64,000 bases of DNA from Streptomyces geranii (GTDB lineage: Bacteria > Actinomycetota > Actinomycetes > Streptomycetales > Streptomycetaceae). Under the pieces are notes generated by a model. That model made no database searches and had not been told where the DNA came from. It worked only from the letters and a program-made list of their open reading frames with translations. Below are positions 26,452-34,661 of the stretch, piece after piece. The stretch's first letter is position 1; every line of letters starts with the position of its first letter. The stretch covers positions 348,450-412,449 of the forward strand of contig NZ_PJME01000005.1 in NCBI RefSeq assembly GCF_002954775.1. Direction: 5' to 3'. The translations under genes and the position numbers were made by a program.

Positions 26452-27687
26452 ATGCGTGGCAGCGGACGGTTCAGAACAGGCAGAGCGGCACTCTCGACAG
26501 TCGCGGTACTGGGAACACTGGCCGGCGCGGCCCTGACAGGGGCGGCACCGGCCAGTGGCGCGACGAGCGCCGTCCAGATCGCACCGGGAGTGCGGTACAC
26601 ACAGTTCGACATCTCGGCGGCCAGGGGGCTCACCCACGCCCATCTGCTGAGCGTCGACCTCGGAAACGCACGGGTCCGGCTCAACCTCCTCCACCCGGGC
26701 GCGGTGGCGGCACGGTCCGCCGTGTCCAGACTGGCCGACGCCAAGGGCGCCGTAGCGGGCGTCAACGGCGACTTCTTCAACATCAGCGAGGTCCAGCATC
26801 CCGAGGTCGCGGCCACCGGCGCCGCCGTGGGCCCGGCCGTGGCGAGCGGTGTGGTCCTCAAGTCGGCGGTGCCGAACGGCCAGCGCTTCGGTCCTGCGAT
26901 GCCGCCCGGCGTCACCACCAGGGCCATCCTCGGGGTAGGCACCGACCGGAGGGCCCGGCTCGACAACCTCGCCCTGTCGGGCAGCGTCGCCACGCCGACG
27001 GGACGGTACACCCTCGGCGGGCTCAACCAGTACGCGCTGCCGGTGGGCTCCATCGGCGCGTTCACCCCGGCGTGGGGCAGCGTCTCCCGGGCCCGGGCGG
27101 TGTGCGGGACGGACACGAACCGGGCGGCGCCGTGCAGTACGGACACATACGAGGTGATAGTCCGGCGCGGCAAGGTGGTTCGGATGACGAACTCCCCCGG
27201 CAAGGGCGTCATCCCCGCGGGCGCCACGGTCCTGGTGGGCCGTGAGACGGGTGCGCAGCAGCTGCGGAAGCTGTTCATCGGCGCGAAGGTCACCGTCAAG
27301 AGCCGAATGGTGGCGGCCACGAGCCGTATCCCGTACCGCTTCGCCCTCGGCGGCTACCCGGTGCTCAAGGGCGGCCGACCGCTGGCCGGCCTCGACACCG
27401 GCACCTCCGCCGTGCGCACCGCGGCGGGCATCGCGAACGGCGGACGCAAGCTGCTGCTGCTCGCGGTGGACGGCGCACCCCGGTACCGCAGCGGCCTGAC
27501 GGTCGCCGAAGTCGCCGCCACCATGCGCCAGTTGGGCTCGGTGGACGCCTTCAACCTGGACGGCGGCGGCTCGACGACCCTGGTCGCCAGACCACCGGGG
27601 ACGAGTAGGGCGACGGTACGCAACCATCCGACCGGTGGCGCCGAACGGCCGGTCCCGAACGCGATCGGAGTCTTCACGACGGGGTGA
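26452..27687 (+). CDS. Secreted phosphodiester glycosidase family protein (NAGPA-like)
   Basis: 411 aa with a signal peptide (about residues 1-37, ending ASGA). The family core is clear: AGVNGDFFN (residues 102-110), ALGGYPVL, NLDGGGSTTL near residues 363-372 and a C-terminal PNAIGVF. The relatives are N-acetylglucosamine-1-phosphodiester alpha-N-acetylglucosaminidase and bacterial cell-envelope homologues. It probably removes a sugar from a phosphodiester-linked glycan outside the cell, for example on a wall polymer; the substrate is unknown. It ends 21 bp before the convergent phosphodiesterase gene. Confidence 0.85.
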   Translation: MRGSGRFRTGRAALSTVAVLGTLAGAALTGAAPASGATSAVQIAPGVRYTQFDISAARGLTHAHLLSVDLGNARVRLNLLHPGAVAARSAVSRLADAKGAVAGVNGDFFNISEVQHPEVAATGAAVGPAVASGVVLKSAVPNGQRFGPAMPPGVTTRAILGVGTDRRARLDNLALSGSVATPTGRYTLGGLNQYALPVGSIGAFTPAWGSVSRARAVCGTDTNRAAPCSTDTYEVIVRRGKVVRMTNSPGKGVIPAGATVLVGRETGAQQLRKLFIGAKVTVKSRMVAATSRIPYRFALGGYPVLKGGRPLAGLDTGTSAVRTAAGIANGGRKLLLLAVDGAPRYRSGLTVAEVAATMRQLGSVDAFNLDGGGSTTLVARPPGTSRATVRNHPTGGAERPVPNAIGVFTTG

Positions 27688-27708
27688 GGACTCCGCCTCC
27701 CGCAGGCG

Positions 27709-28572
27709 TTACGGCGTCCCGTGGGCATCGAGGAACGCTTCGAGCCCCGCCAGGTCGTCGGTGTTGAAGTAGTCGACACCGGCGGCCAGGAGTTCGCCCC
27801 ACAGCGCGTCCCGGGCGGGCCCTGCGACATCCGGGGTGGCCCAGAATCGCACCTGCTGCCCGCGCCTGTGGGCGGCCGAGACGATGCCGTTGAGCTTGGC
27901 GCGCTCGGCGTCGGGGAACGAACCGACGCCGAGCCAGGTGAAGTTGAGCGTCCAGTTGTCGGAGATCAGCGGCACGAAGGAGGCCGGCGCCGAGGTGCCG
28001 AGGTCGGCGAGCCGCCCGTCGTAGAAGGCCCGCCGTACGCTCTGCGCCTCCATGGGCACCCGGGCGGCCCGGTCCCCGGAGATCACGGCGGTGACCGGCC
28101 CTGGGTGGACCCGGCCGTGGGCGTACGTCGTGAACAGGCCCCGGTAGCGGCGGAGATGGCGGTCGAGTTCCAGATAGGTCGACGAGCCCTCGGTCTTGAT
28201 GTCGATGAGCAGCTGGAGCGGCCGGTGGTAACCCCGGTACACGGAACCGTGGTTGGCGCGGACGCGCGCGGCGAGGGTGTCGAGGTAGAGGGATTCGAGG
28301 GTGCGGGCCGGGTCGAGGTCCGCGGGGTCGTGGGCGACGAGGAGCTGGTCGCCGACGAGGTAGATGTCGGCCTCGACGCTGCCGAAGCGGTGGTCCAGGG
28401 CGTCGAGGAGGGGACGGGGGTGCTCGTAGTCGTTGTGGGCGTGGGCTCGCCACAACGGCCGCGGACCGTACGTCGGTTCGCCCGCGAGGGCCCGCGCGGC
28501 GGGCAGGGCGACGGTGCCCAGGACGGCGGCACCGAAGGCGGTGAGGGCTCTGCGACGGGTGGTGAGGGCCAT
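27709..28572 (-). CDS. Secreted PI-PLC/GDPD-superfamily phosphodiesterase
   Basis: 287 aa. The start is ATG at 28572, with GGGAGGC upstream; a longer open frame upstream lacks a signal and is rejected. The N-terminus has an Arg triplet (TTRRRALTAFG), so Tat export is likely. TIM-barrel signature of the PI-PLC-like phosphodiesterases: AHNDYEHPRPLLDAL with catalytic-type His (near residue 43), SVEADIYLVGDQLLVAHD, LLIDIKTEG, and a C-terminal VDYFNTDDL. It may hydrolyse glycerophosphodiesters or inositol phosphodiesters. It is convergent with the phosphodiester glycosidase gene, giving two secreted phosphodiester-acting enzymes side by side. Confidence 0.8.
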   Translation of the reverse strand: MALTTRRRALTAFGAAVLGTVALPAARALAGEPTYGPRPLWRAHAHNDYEHPRPLLDALDHRFGSVEADIYLVGDQLLVAHDPADLDPARTLESLYLDTLAARVRANHGSVYRGYHRPLQLLIDIKTEGSSTYLELDRHLRRYRGLFTTYAHGRVHPGPVTAVISGDRAARVPMEAQSVRRAFYDGRLADLGTSAPASFVPLISDNWTLNFTWLGVGSFPDAERAKLNGIVSAAHRRGQQVRFWATPDVAGPARDALWGELLAAGVDYFNTDDLAGLEAFLDAHGTP

Positions 28573-28759
28573 GCGCTGCCTCCCTGGCTGGAGTTCATGT
28601 GGGGCTGACTCTGGAGCTGGGGTCGAGGTATGAAGCCTCCGCGAGTATGCGGGGAGGGCAAGGCCCAGCAGCAGGGCCTGGCGCGGGAGTTGGCCGGACT
28701 GCCGCTGGGTGTTCACCGCTGACTCTGCGTGTTCATTTCATCGGCGCCGGGCACACGAA

Positions 28760-28788
28760 AAGGCCCGCCCCGGTCGGGGGCGGGCCTT
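28760..28788 (-). terminator. Rho-independent terminator after the acyl-CoA dehydrogenase operon
   Basis: AAGGCCCGCCCC (28760-28771) pairs perfectly with GGGGCGGGCCTT (28777-28788), loop of 5 nt. On the minus strand the stem is followed by TTTTCG. It lies about 23 bp after the stop of the 28811-29920 gene. Confidence 0.85.
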
Positions 28789-28810
28789 CGCGGCCTTGCG
28801 GCGGTGTACG

Positions 28811-29920
28811 TCAGGGAGCGCGCAGGTCGACCAGTTCGCCGAGGGCGGAGCGGTGGCCGCCCGCCGTCCCGTAGGCGATCGAGTCGGCCTTGGCGCGCTT
28901 CAGGCATAGGTGCACCGGGTGCTCCCACGTCATGCCGATGCCGGCGTGCAGCTGGAGCGCCTCCTCGGCGGCACGCACGGCGACGGGGGCGGCGTAGGAC
29001 TGGGCGACGGCCACCGCGACATCGGTGTCCGCGCTGCCGGTGGCGAGGGCGTCGGCGGCGCCCCGGGCGGCGGCGCGCAGGCTGACGACCTCCAGCCAGA
29101 GCTGGGCGAGCCGGTGCTTGACGGCCTGGAAGCCGCCGACGGGCCGGTTGAACTGCTTGCGGTCCTTGAGATAGCGCACGGTCTCCGTCAACGCCCATTC
29201 GGCGAGCCCGAGTTGCTCGGAGGCGAGCAGCCCGGCCCCGGCCCGCAGCGCACGCCGTACGGCGGGTTCGGCGTCGCCCAGCAGCCGCGCCGACGCCCCG
29301 TCGAGGGTGACGGTGGCGACCGGCCGGGTGAGGTCGAAGGAGACCTGCGGGGTGACGGTGACGGCAGCCGCGCCGGTGTCGACCGCGTACAGCCCGCCGT
29401 CGTCGGCCGGTACCAGCAGCACATCGGCGACGGCCGCGTCCGCGATGCCGGTCAACTCGCCGTGCAGCAGGCCGCCTTCGTGGACGACGACCTTGTAGGC
29501 GCCGCCGGGAGCCACGTTCAGCGCGACGGCGAGGGCACCGACCGTGCGGCCGGAGGCGAGCGCGGTGAGCAGCTCACCGGCGGCGTCACCCGTACCGGCG
29601 AGCAGCGCCTCGGTGGCGACGACGGCACTCGTGAGGTAGGGCACGGGTGCGACGAAGCGCCCCAACTCCTCCAGCACGACGGCCACTTCACGATGCGAGG
29701 CACCTTGGCCGCCCTGTGCCTCGGGCACCAGCAGACCGGCGAGCCCCATGCCCTCGCCGAGGGACTTCCACAGGGAGAGGTCGTGCGGGGCGTCCGTCTC
29801 CATGCGGGTGATCACACCGGCCGGGTCGCAGTGGTCGGTGAGCAGATCCCGGACGGCGGCGCGCAGCGCCTCTTCGTCCTCCGAGTACAGCAGGTCGGGC
29901 TCGGTGCTCGTCGTGCTCAT
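28811..29920 (-). CDS. Acyl-CoA dehydrogenase, subunit without the catalytic glutamate
   Basis: 369 aa FAD-dependent acyl-CoA dehydrogenase fold. The start ATG overlaps the preceding dehydrogenase stop by 4 bp (ATGA). The helical C-terminal domain is intact (RKQFNRPVGGFQAVKHRLAQ, AEEALQLHAGIGMTWEHPVH), but where active enzymes carry the EGT base motif this protein reads AYGTAGGH, so the catalytic Glu is absent. In actinobacterial alpha2beta2 dehydrogenases (for example the FadE28-FadE29 type) one subunit lacks the base and contributes FAD contacts. I infer that it pairs with the 29917-31104 product. The substrate is unknown, probably a CoA thioester with a branched or ring-bearing side chain. 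Confidence 0.85.
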   Translation of the reverse strand: MSTTSTEPDLLYSEDEEALRAAVRDLLTDHCDPAGVITRMETDAPHDLSLWKSLGEGMGLAGLLVPEAQGGQGASHREVAVVLEELGRFVAPVPYLTSAVVATEALLAGTGDAAGELLTALASGRTVGALAVALNVAPGGAYKVVVHEGGLLHGELTGIADAAVADVLLVPADDGGLYAVDTGAAAVTVTPQVSFDLTRPVATVTLDGASARLLGDAEPAVRRALRAGAGLLASEQLGLAEWALTETVRYLKDRKQFNRPVGGFQAVKHRLAQLWLEVVSLRAAARGAADALATGSADTDVAVAVAQSYAAPVAVRAAEEALQLHAGIGMTWEHPVHLCLKRAKADSIAYGTAGGHRSALGELVDLRAP

Positions 29921-31104
29921 CGGGCGAGGTCCTTCCAGGCGACGTCCTTGTCGGTGCGCGGCTCGCTGGGCAGGCCCAGGACGCGTTCGGCGACGATGTT
30001 CAGCAGGACCTCGCTGGTCCCGCCCTCGATGCTGTTGCCCTTGGAGCGGAGGTAGCGGTAGCCGGCGTCCCGGCCGACGAAGTCCACCAGTTCGGGCCGG
30101 CGCATGGTCCAGTCCTCGTACAACAGGCCTTCCTCGCCGAGGAGTTCGACCTCCAGGCCGCTGATCTCCTGGTTGAGCCGGGCGAACGAGAGCTTCATCC
30201 CGGCGCCCTCGGGACCGGGCTGGCCCGCGACGAGCTGCTGCCGCAGCCGCTCCCCGGCGAGCCGGGCGACCTCGGCCTCGACCCACAGCTTGAGCAACCG
30301 CTGATGCAGATCATGAGTCCGCAGCTCCGGCCGCTCACGCCAGGTCTTGACGACCGGCCCGATCATGCCGCCCTCGCGGGGCAGCCGCATTCCGCCGATG
30401 GCGACGCGCTCGTTGTTGAGCGTGGTCTGCGCGACCCGCCAGCCGTCGCCGACCTCGCCGAGGCGGTGGGCGTCCGGGATGCGGACGTCGGTCAGGAACA
30501 CCTCGTTGAACTCGGCCTCACCGGTGACCTGGCGCAACGGGCGTACGTCGACACCGGGGTCGGTCATGTCGCAGACGAAGTAGGTGATGCCCTTGTGCTT
30601 GGGCACGTCCGGGTCGGTGCGGGCGATGAGGATGGCCCAGCGGGCGAGATGGGCGCTGGAGGTCCACACCTTCTGCCCGTTGACGATCCAGTCGTCCCCC
30701 GACCGGACGGCTCGCGTACCCAGCGCGGCGAGGTCGGACCCGGCCCCCGGCTCGCTGAACAGCTGACACCAGACCTCCTCCCCCACCCACAACGGCCGCA
30801 GGAACCGCCGCTTCTGCTCCTCGGTGCCGAAGCCGAGGATGGTCGGGGCGGCCATGCCCAGCCCGATGCCGATGCGCCGGGGGTCGTTGTCGGGCGCCCC
30901 AGCAGCGGCCAACTCGGCGTCCACGACGGCCTGGAGAGAACGCGGCGCACCGACCCCGCCCAGCCCCTCCGGATAGTGCACCCAGGCGAGCCCGGCGTCG
31001 AACCGGGCCCGCAGGAAGTCGAGCCGATCGGTGCTGGCAGGAGGATGGGCGGCCAGCAACTCCTTGGTGAGCCGGACGAGTTCGGTGGCGTCGACGGCGG
31101 TCAT
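29917..31104 (-). CDS. Acyl-CoA dehydrogenase, catalytic subunit
   Basis: 395 aa. Conserved features: LFSEPGAGSDLA, the FAD-binding VNGQKVWTSSAH, WR..TTLNNERV, and at the C-terminus GNSIEGGTSEV with the catalytic-type Glu at about E360. It has 4-bp overlaps with the genes on both sides, so the three-gene operon (oxidoreductase, this subunit, second subunit) is translationally coupled. It probably forms a heterotetramer with the 28811-29920 protein and oxidises an acyl-CoA to the enoyl-CoA, passing electrons to ETF. Confidence 0.88.
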   Translation of the reverse strand: MTAVDATELVRLTKELLAAHPPASTDRLDFLRARFDAGLAWVHYPEGLGGVGAPRSLQAVVDAELAAAGAPDNDPRRIGIGLGMAAPTILGFGTEEQKRRFLRPLWVGEEVWCQLFSEPGAGSDLAALGTRAVRSGDDWIVNGQKVWTSSAHLARWAILIARTDPDVPKHKGITYFVCDMTDPGVDVRPLRQVTGEAEFNEVFLTDVRIPDAHRLGEVGDGWRVAQTTLNNERVAIGGMRLPREGGMIGPVVKTWRERPELRTHDLHQRLLKLWVEAEVARLAGERLRQQLVAGQPGPEGAGMKLSFARLNQEISGLEVELLGEEGLLYEDWTMRRPELVDFVGRDAGYRYLRSKGNSIEGGTSEVLLNIVAERVLGLPSEPRTDKDVAWKDLAR

Positions 31105-32087
31105 GCGGCGGCTCCGTTCTCCGAGGACGACAGCGAGGGCAGTACGGCGACCCGGCCGGTGGTGACCCCGTCGGCGACGCGCTGCACGGCGGCGGCGGCC
31201 CCGCCCAGCGGTACGCGCTCGCTCACGAGGGGCTTGATCGCGCCCCGGGCGGCCAGTTCGGTGAGCTGCTCGTGGCAGTGCTGGACCAGCTTGGGGTTCT
31301 TGGTGTTGTACAGCCCCCAGTGCAGCCCGAGGATCGAGTAGTTCTTCACGAGGGCGTGGTTGAGCGCGGGACTGGGAATGGCCCCACTGGCGAACCCGAC
31401 GACCACGATCCGCCCCTCGAAGGCGACGACCTTGGTGGACTGGGTGTAGGCGGCCCCGCCGACGGGGTCGTAGACGACGTCGACGCCACGCCCGCCGGTG
31501 GCCTCCTTGACGGCGGAGACGACATCCTCCGTACGCCGGTCGACGACGACGTCACAGCCCAACTCCCGCGCGACGCCCACCTTGTCGGCCCCGCCGACGA
31601 CGCCGATGACGGTGGCTCCGGCGGCCTTGCCGAGCTGTACGGCGGCGCTGCCGACCCCGCCCGCGGCGGCGTGCACGAGTAGCGTCTCACCGGCCTCCAG
31701 GGCGGCCCGCCGATGCAGCCCGAACCACCCCGTCTGGTACCCGATGAGCAGGGAGGCGGCCTCGGCGTCGTCGAGCGACTCGGGAGCGCTGAACAACCCC
31801 CGCTCGTCCGCCACGACGTACTCGGCGAACCCGCCGTACGGCAGGGCGGGATTCCCGATGACCCGGCGCCCGTCCTCGGTCTCACCGCAGATCTCGACGC
31901 CCGGGGTGAACGGCAGCGGCGGCTTGATCTGGTACTCCCCACGGCACATCAGGACGTCCGGGAAGTTGATGGTGGCGGCCCGCACCTTCAGCAGCACCTG
32001 GCCGTCGCCGGGCACCGGCCGCTCCACCTCGCCGAGGACCATCACCTCGCTCGGCTCACCGTTCTGGTGCACTTGCCATGCCTGCAT
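31101..32087 (-). CDS. NADPH:quinone oxidoreductase-like medium-chain reductase
   Basis: 328 aa zinc-free MDR-superfamily oxidoreductase. The start is ATG at 32087 with GGAGG upstream. N-terminal GroES-like domain (VEICGETEDGRRVIG), then a Rossmann domain with nucleotide-binding HAAAGGVGSAAVQLGKAAG (residues 145-163) and the family's YDPVGG. No structural zinc cysteines. In the operon with two acyl-CoA dehydrogenase subunits it may act as an enoyl or quinone reductase in the same breakdown pathway; sequence alone does not settle the substrate. Confidence 0.88.
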   Translation of the reverse strand: MQAWQVHQNGEPSEVMVLGEVERPVPGDGQVLLKVRAATINFPDVLMCRGEYQIKPPLPFTPGVEICGETEDGRRVIGNPALPYGGFAEYVVADERGLFSAPESLDDAEAASLLIGYQTGWFGLHRRAALEAGETLLVHAAAGGVGSAAVQLGKAAGATVIGVVGGADKVGVARELGCDVVVDRRTEDVVSAVKEATGGRGVDVVYDPVGGAAYTQSTKVVAFEGRIVVVGFASGAIPSPALNHALVKNYSILGLHWGLYNTKNPKLVQHCHEQLTELAARGAIKPLVSERVPLGGAAAAVQRVADGVTTGRVAVLPSLSSSENGAAA

Positions 32088-32142
32088 GGGGGCCTCCACG
32101 GAACTGCGCGCTTGTCTTGTCCAGCTGACCGGGCTCGACCGC

Positions 32143-32159
32143 ATACTAAGCGGTCGCTT
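32143..32159 (-). promoter_or_regulatory. Candidate operator and -10 of the acyl-CoA dehydrogenase operon
   Basis: The inverted repeat AAGCG-gt-CGCTT (32148-32159) abuts TAGTAT (minus strand, 32143-32148), a good -10 hexamer. The palindrome fits a TetR-family site of the sort found at actinobacterial fatty-acid and acyl-CoA genes. No TetR gene adjoins. Confidence 0.5.
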
Positions 32160-32205
32160 GCAGATCAGGGAACCGTCGAGAACCGGTCCACGGCAGTCGC
32201 GTACG

Positions 32206-32808
32206 TCACGACCGCGCACCCTTCGAACGGGTCGGCCGCGCCCGTACGTGCATCCGCTCCCCCTGCGGCCCGAACAGGCTGAGGAACTCCACGGGCCCCT
32301 CCCCCACCGCCCCGAACCAGTGCGGCACCCGCGTGTCGAACTCGGCGGCCTCCCCCGACCCGAGCACGACGTCATGCTCCCCGAGCACCAGCCGCAGCCG
32401 CCCCGACAGCACGTACACCCACTCGTACCCCTCGTGCGTACGCGGCTCGGGTTCCTCGCCGAGCACCGGCAGGATCACCTTGAACGCCTGGAGCCCGCCC
32501 GGCTGCCGGGTCAGCGGCAGATACGTCCGCCCGTGCCGCACGATCGGCTTGGCCCGCACCCGGGGGTCGTCCACGGCCGGCGCCCCGACCAGCTCGTCGA
32601 GCGCGACGCGATGGGCACGCGCGATGGGCAGGAGCAGTTCGAGACTGGGCTTCCGCAGCCCGGACTCCAGCCGGGACAAGGTACTGACGGAGATCCCGGT
32701 GGTGGCGGACAGCCCCGCGAGCGTCGCCCCCCGCTCCTTACGGATCCGCCGCAGCCGGGGCCCGACCTCGGCGAGGACATGACCGGTGTCGTCGCTCGTC
32801 TCACTCAT
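32206..32808 (-). CDS. XRE-cupin transcriptional regulator
   Basis: 200 aa. XRE helix-turn-helix (RLRRIRKERGATLAGLSATTGISVSTLSRLESG, about residues 19-51), then a cupin sensor domain (THEGYEWVYVLSGRLRLVLG, VPHWFGAVGEGP, about 115-190), the family of small-molecule-responsive repressors. I place the start at ATG 32808: a promoter (32816-32844) ends 7 nt before it, so the mRNA is probably leaderless; two upstream in-frame starts lie inside the promoter. Its target is unknown; the adjacent oxidoreductase operon on the same strand is the natural candidate. Confidence 0.87.
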   Translation of the reverse strand: MSETSDDTGHVLAEVGPRLRRIRKERGATLAGLSATTGISVSTLSRLESGLRKPSLELLLPIARAHRVALDELVGAPAVDDPRVRAKPIVRHGRTYLPLTRQPGGLQAFKVILPVLGEEPEPRTHEGYEWVYVLSGRLRLVLGEHDVVLGSGEAAEFDTRVPHWFGAVGEGPVEFLSLFGPQGERMHVRARPTRSKGARS

Positions 32809-32815
32809 GCGTGCC

Positions 32816-32844
32816 ATTGCAGTTTCGGCAACGAGGTTTGTCAA
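32816..32844 (-). promoter_or_regulatory. Promoter giving a leaderless XRE-cupin mRNA
   Basis: Minus strand TTGACA (32839-32844), 17-nt spacer, TGCAAT (32816-32821). The start codon at 32808 follows the -10 by 7 nt, so transcription should begin at or next to the A of ATG. Confidence 0.65.
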
Positions 32845-32879
32845 TGCGGCAGCGGACGGGCGACGGCGGAGACGGTTTC

Positions 32880-33073
32880 TTCGCCCCCGCCGCCCCTACC
32901 CGTTCCCATCCTTCGGGGGCTGCCGCCCCCGAACCCCCGTTGTCGCGCTGAACGCGCTCGTCCTCAATCGCCGGACGGGCTGGGTATGTCAGCCTGTCCG
33001 GCGTTTGAGGACGAAGGGGGGTCTGGGGGCGCAGCCCCCAGGGATGGGAACGGGTAGGGGCGGCGGGGGCGAA
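32880..33073. repeat. Long interrupted palindrome (about 194 bp), family 2, copy 1
   Basis: Fills the 314-bp gap between the XRE-cupin and ligase genes. Outer arms: TTCGCCCCCGCC at 32880 and GGCGGGGGCGAA ending 33073, followed inward by CCCTACCCGTTCCCATCC and its complement. The inner arms pair CGTCCTCAA...CGGACGGGCTG with CAGCCTGTCCGGCG...GAGGACG. The whole could fold into one long hairpin. A second copy of the same family occupies 63866-64000 at the window end. Confidence 0.85.
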
Positions 33074-33122
33074 AGCGGGCTGTCCAGGTGTGAAGCGCGC
33101 AGCCCCGTTGCACCATGACGGC

Positions 33123-34661
33123 ATGCTCCTCACCCGTCTCGCCCACGTCTCCCAGGAGGTGGCCGCCACCTCCGCCCGTACCCGCAAGATCGCCCTCCTC
33201 GCCGAACTCTTCCGCGACGCCGCCCCCGAAGACGTCCCCGTCGTCATCCCCTACCTCGCGGGCCACCTCCCGCAGGGCCGCCTCGGCATCGGGTGGAAAG
33301 TGCTGGACCAGCAGATCCCCGGCGCCCCCGAACCCACCCTCACCGTCCTCGACGTACACGCCCGCCTCACCACCGTCGGCGCCGCCACCGGCACCGGCTC
33401 CCAGGCCGAACGCAAGCGCCTGGTAGGCGAGTTGCTCGCCGCCGCCACACCTGACGAGCAGCGGTTCCTGGTCGGGCTCATCACCGGAGAGGTACGCCAG
33501 GGTGCCCTCGACGCGGTCGCCGTCGAAGGGCTCGCGCTCGCCACCGAGGCACCGCCCGCCGACGTACGGCGGGCCGTGATGCTCGCGGGCGCCGTCCAAC
33601 CCGTCGCGCAGGCCCTGCTCGCCGAAGGGCCACCCGCCCTCGCCCGTTTCCGCCTCACCGTCGGCCGCCCCGTCCAGCCCATGCTCGCCCACACCGCCAC
33701 CTCGGTCGCCGAAGCCGTCGACAAGCTCGGCGCCTGTGCCGTCGAGGAGAAGCTGGACGGCATCCGCGTCCAGGTCCACCGCGACGGCGACGACGTACGC
33801 CTCTACACCCGAACCCTCGACGACATCACCGACCGCCTCCCCGAAGTCACCTCCGCCGCAAGGGAGTTGACCGGCGAACGGTTCATCCTCGACGGCGAGG
33901 TGATCGCCCTCGACGCCGCCGGACGGCCACGTTCCTTCCAGGAGACCGCCGGCCGCGTCGGCTCACGCGCGGACGTCGCCACGGCGGCCCGGGAGACCCC
34001 CGTCTCCCCCGTCTTCTTCGATGCCCTCTCCATCGACGGCCACGACCTCCTCGACCTCCCCTACGTCGAACGGCACGCGGCCCTGGCCCGCCTGGTCCCC
34101 GAGCCGATGCGCGTACGACGGCTGCTCGCAGACAGCCCGACCGGCATCCCCGGCGCCGAACGGTTCCTCGCCGACACCCTCGCGCGCGGTCACGAAGGGG
34201 TCGTGGTCAAGGGCCTCGACGCCCCGTACAGCGCGGGGCGGCGCGGTGCGGCCTGGCTCAAGGTCAAGCCCGTACACACGCTCGACCTCGTCGTCCTGGC
34301 CGCCGAGTGGGGCCATGGGCGCCGTACCGGCAAGCTCTCCAACCTCCACCTCGGCGCCCGCAACCCCGACGGCACCTTCGCCATGCTCGGCAAGACCTTC
34401 AAGGGCATGACCGACGTGATGCTCGCCTGGCAGACCGAGCGGCTGCAGGCGCTGGCCGTCTCGGACGACGGGTGGGTCGTGACCGTACGCCCGGAGTTGG
34501 TCGTCGAGATCGCCTACGACGGTCTGCAGCGCTCCACCCGCTACCCGGCCGGCGTCACCCTCCGCTTCGCCCGCGTCGTCCGCTACCGGGAGGACAAGAC
34601 GCCGGCCGAGGCCGATACCGTACAGACCCTGCTGGCCGCCCATCCGGAGGCGACGAAATGA
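33123..34661 (+). CDS. ATP-dependent DNA ligase (LigB-type)
   Basis: 512 aa. The start is ATG at 33123. N-terminal DNA-binding domain (residues 1-180) as in archaeal/eukaryal ligase I, then the nucleotidyltransferase domain with motif I EEKLDGIRVQ, where K210 is the lysine that is adenylated; motif III FDALSI, motif IV EGVVVKG, motif V AWLKVKP; C-terminal OB domain. It joins nicks in DNA using ATP, beside the essential NAD-dependent ligase encoded elsewhere. No Ku or polymerase gene is nearby, so an NHEJ LigD role is not suggested. The next gene, a Nudix hydrolase, overlaps the stop codon (ATGA), so the two are made together. Confidence 0.95.
   Translation: MLLTRLAHVSQEVAATSARTRKIALLAELFRDAAPEDVPVVIPYLAGHLPQGRLGIGWKVLDQQIPGAPEPTLTVLDVHARLTTVGAATGTGSQAERKRLVGELLAAATPDEQRFLVGLITGEVRQGALDAVAVEGLALATEAPPADVRRAVMLAGAVQPVAQALLAEGPPALARFRLTVGRPVQPMLAHTATSVAEAVDKLGACAVEEKLDGIRVQVHRDGDDVRLYTRTLDDITDRLPEVTSAARELTGERFILDGEVIALDAAGRPRSFQETAGRVGSRADVATAARETPVSPVFFDALSIDGHDLLDLPYVERHAALARLVPEPMRVRRLLADSPTGIPGAERFLADTLARGHEGVVVKGLDAPYSAGRRGAAWLKVKPVHTLDLVVLAAEWGHGRRTGKLSNLHLGARNPDGTFAMLGKTFKGMTDVMLAWQTERLQALAVSDDGWVVTVRPELVVEIAYDGLQRSTRYPAGVTLRFARVVRYREDKTPAEADTVQTLLAAHPEATK

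Noticed and set aside
27266..27500. Possible frameshifted or extra gene inside the phosphodiester glycosidase
   Set aside because: The main frame is continuous with conserved motifs before and after this part; alternative frames only reflect GC-rich codons.
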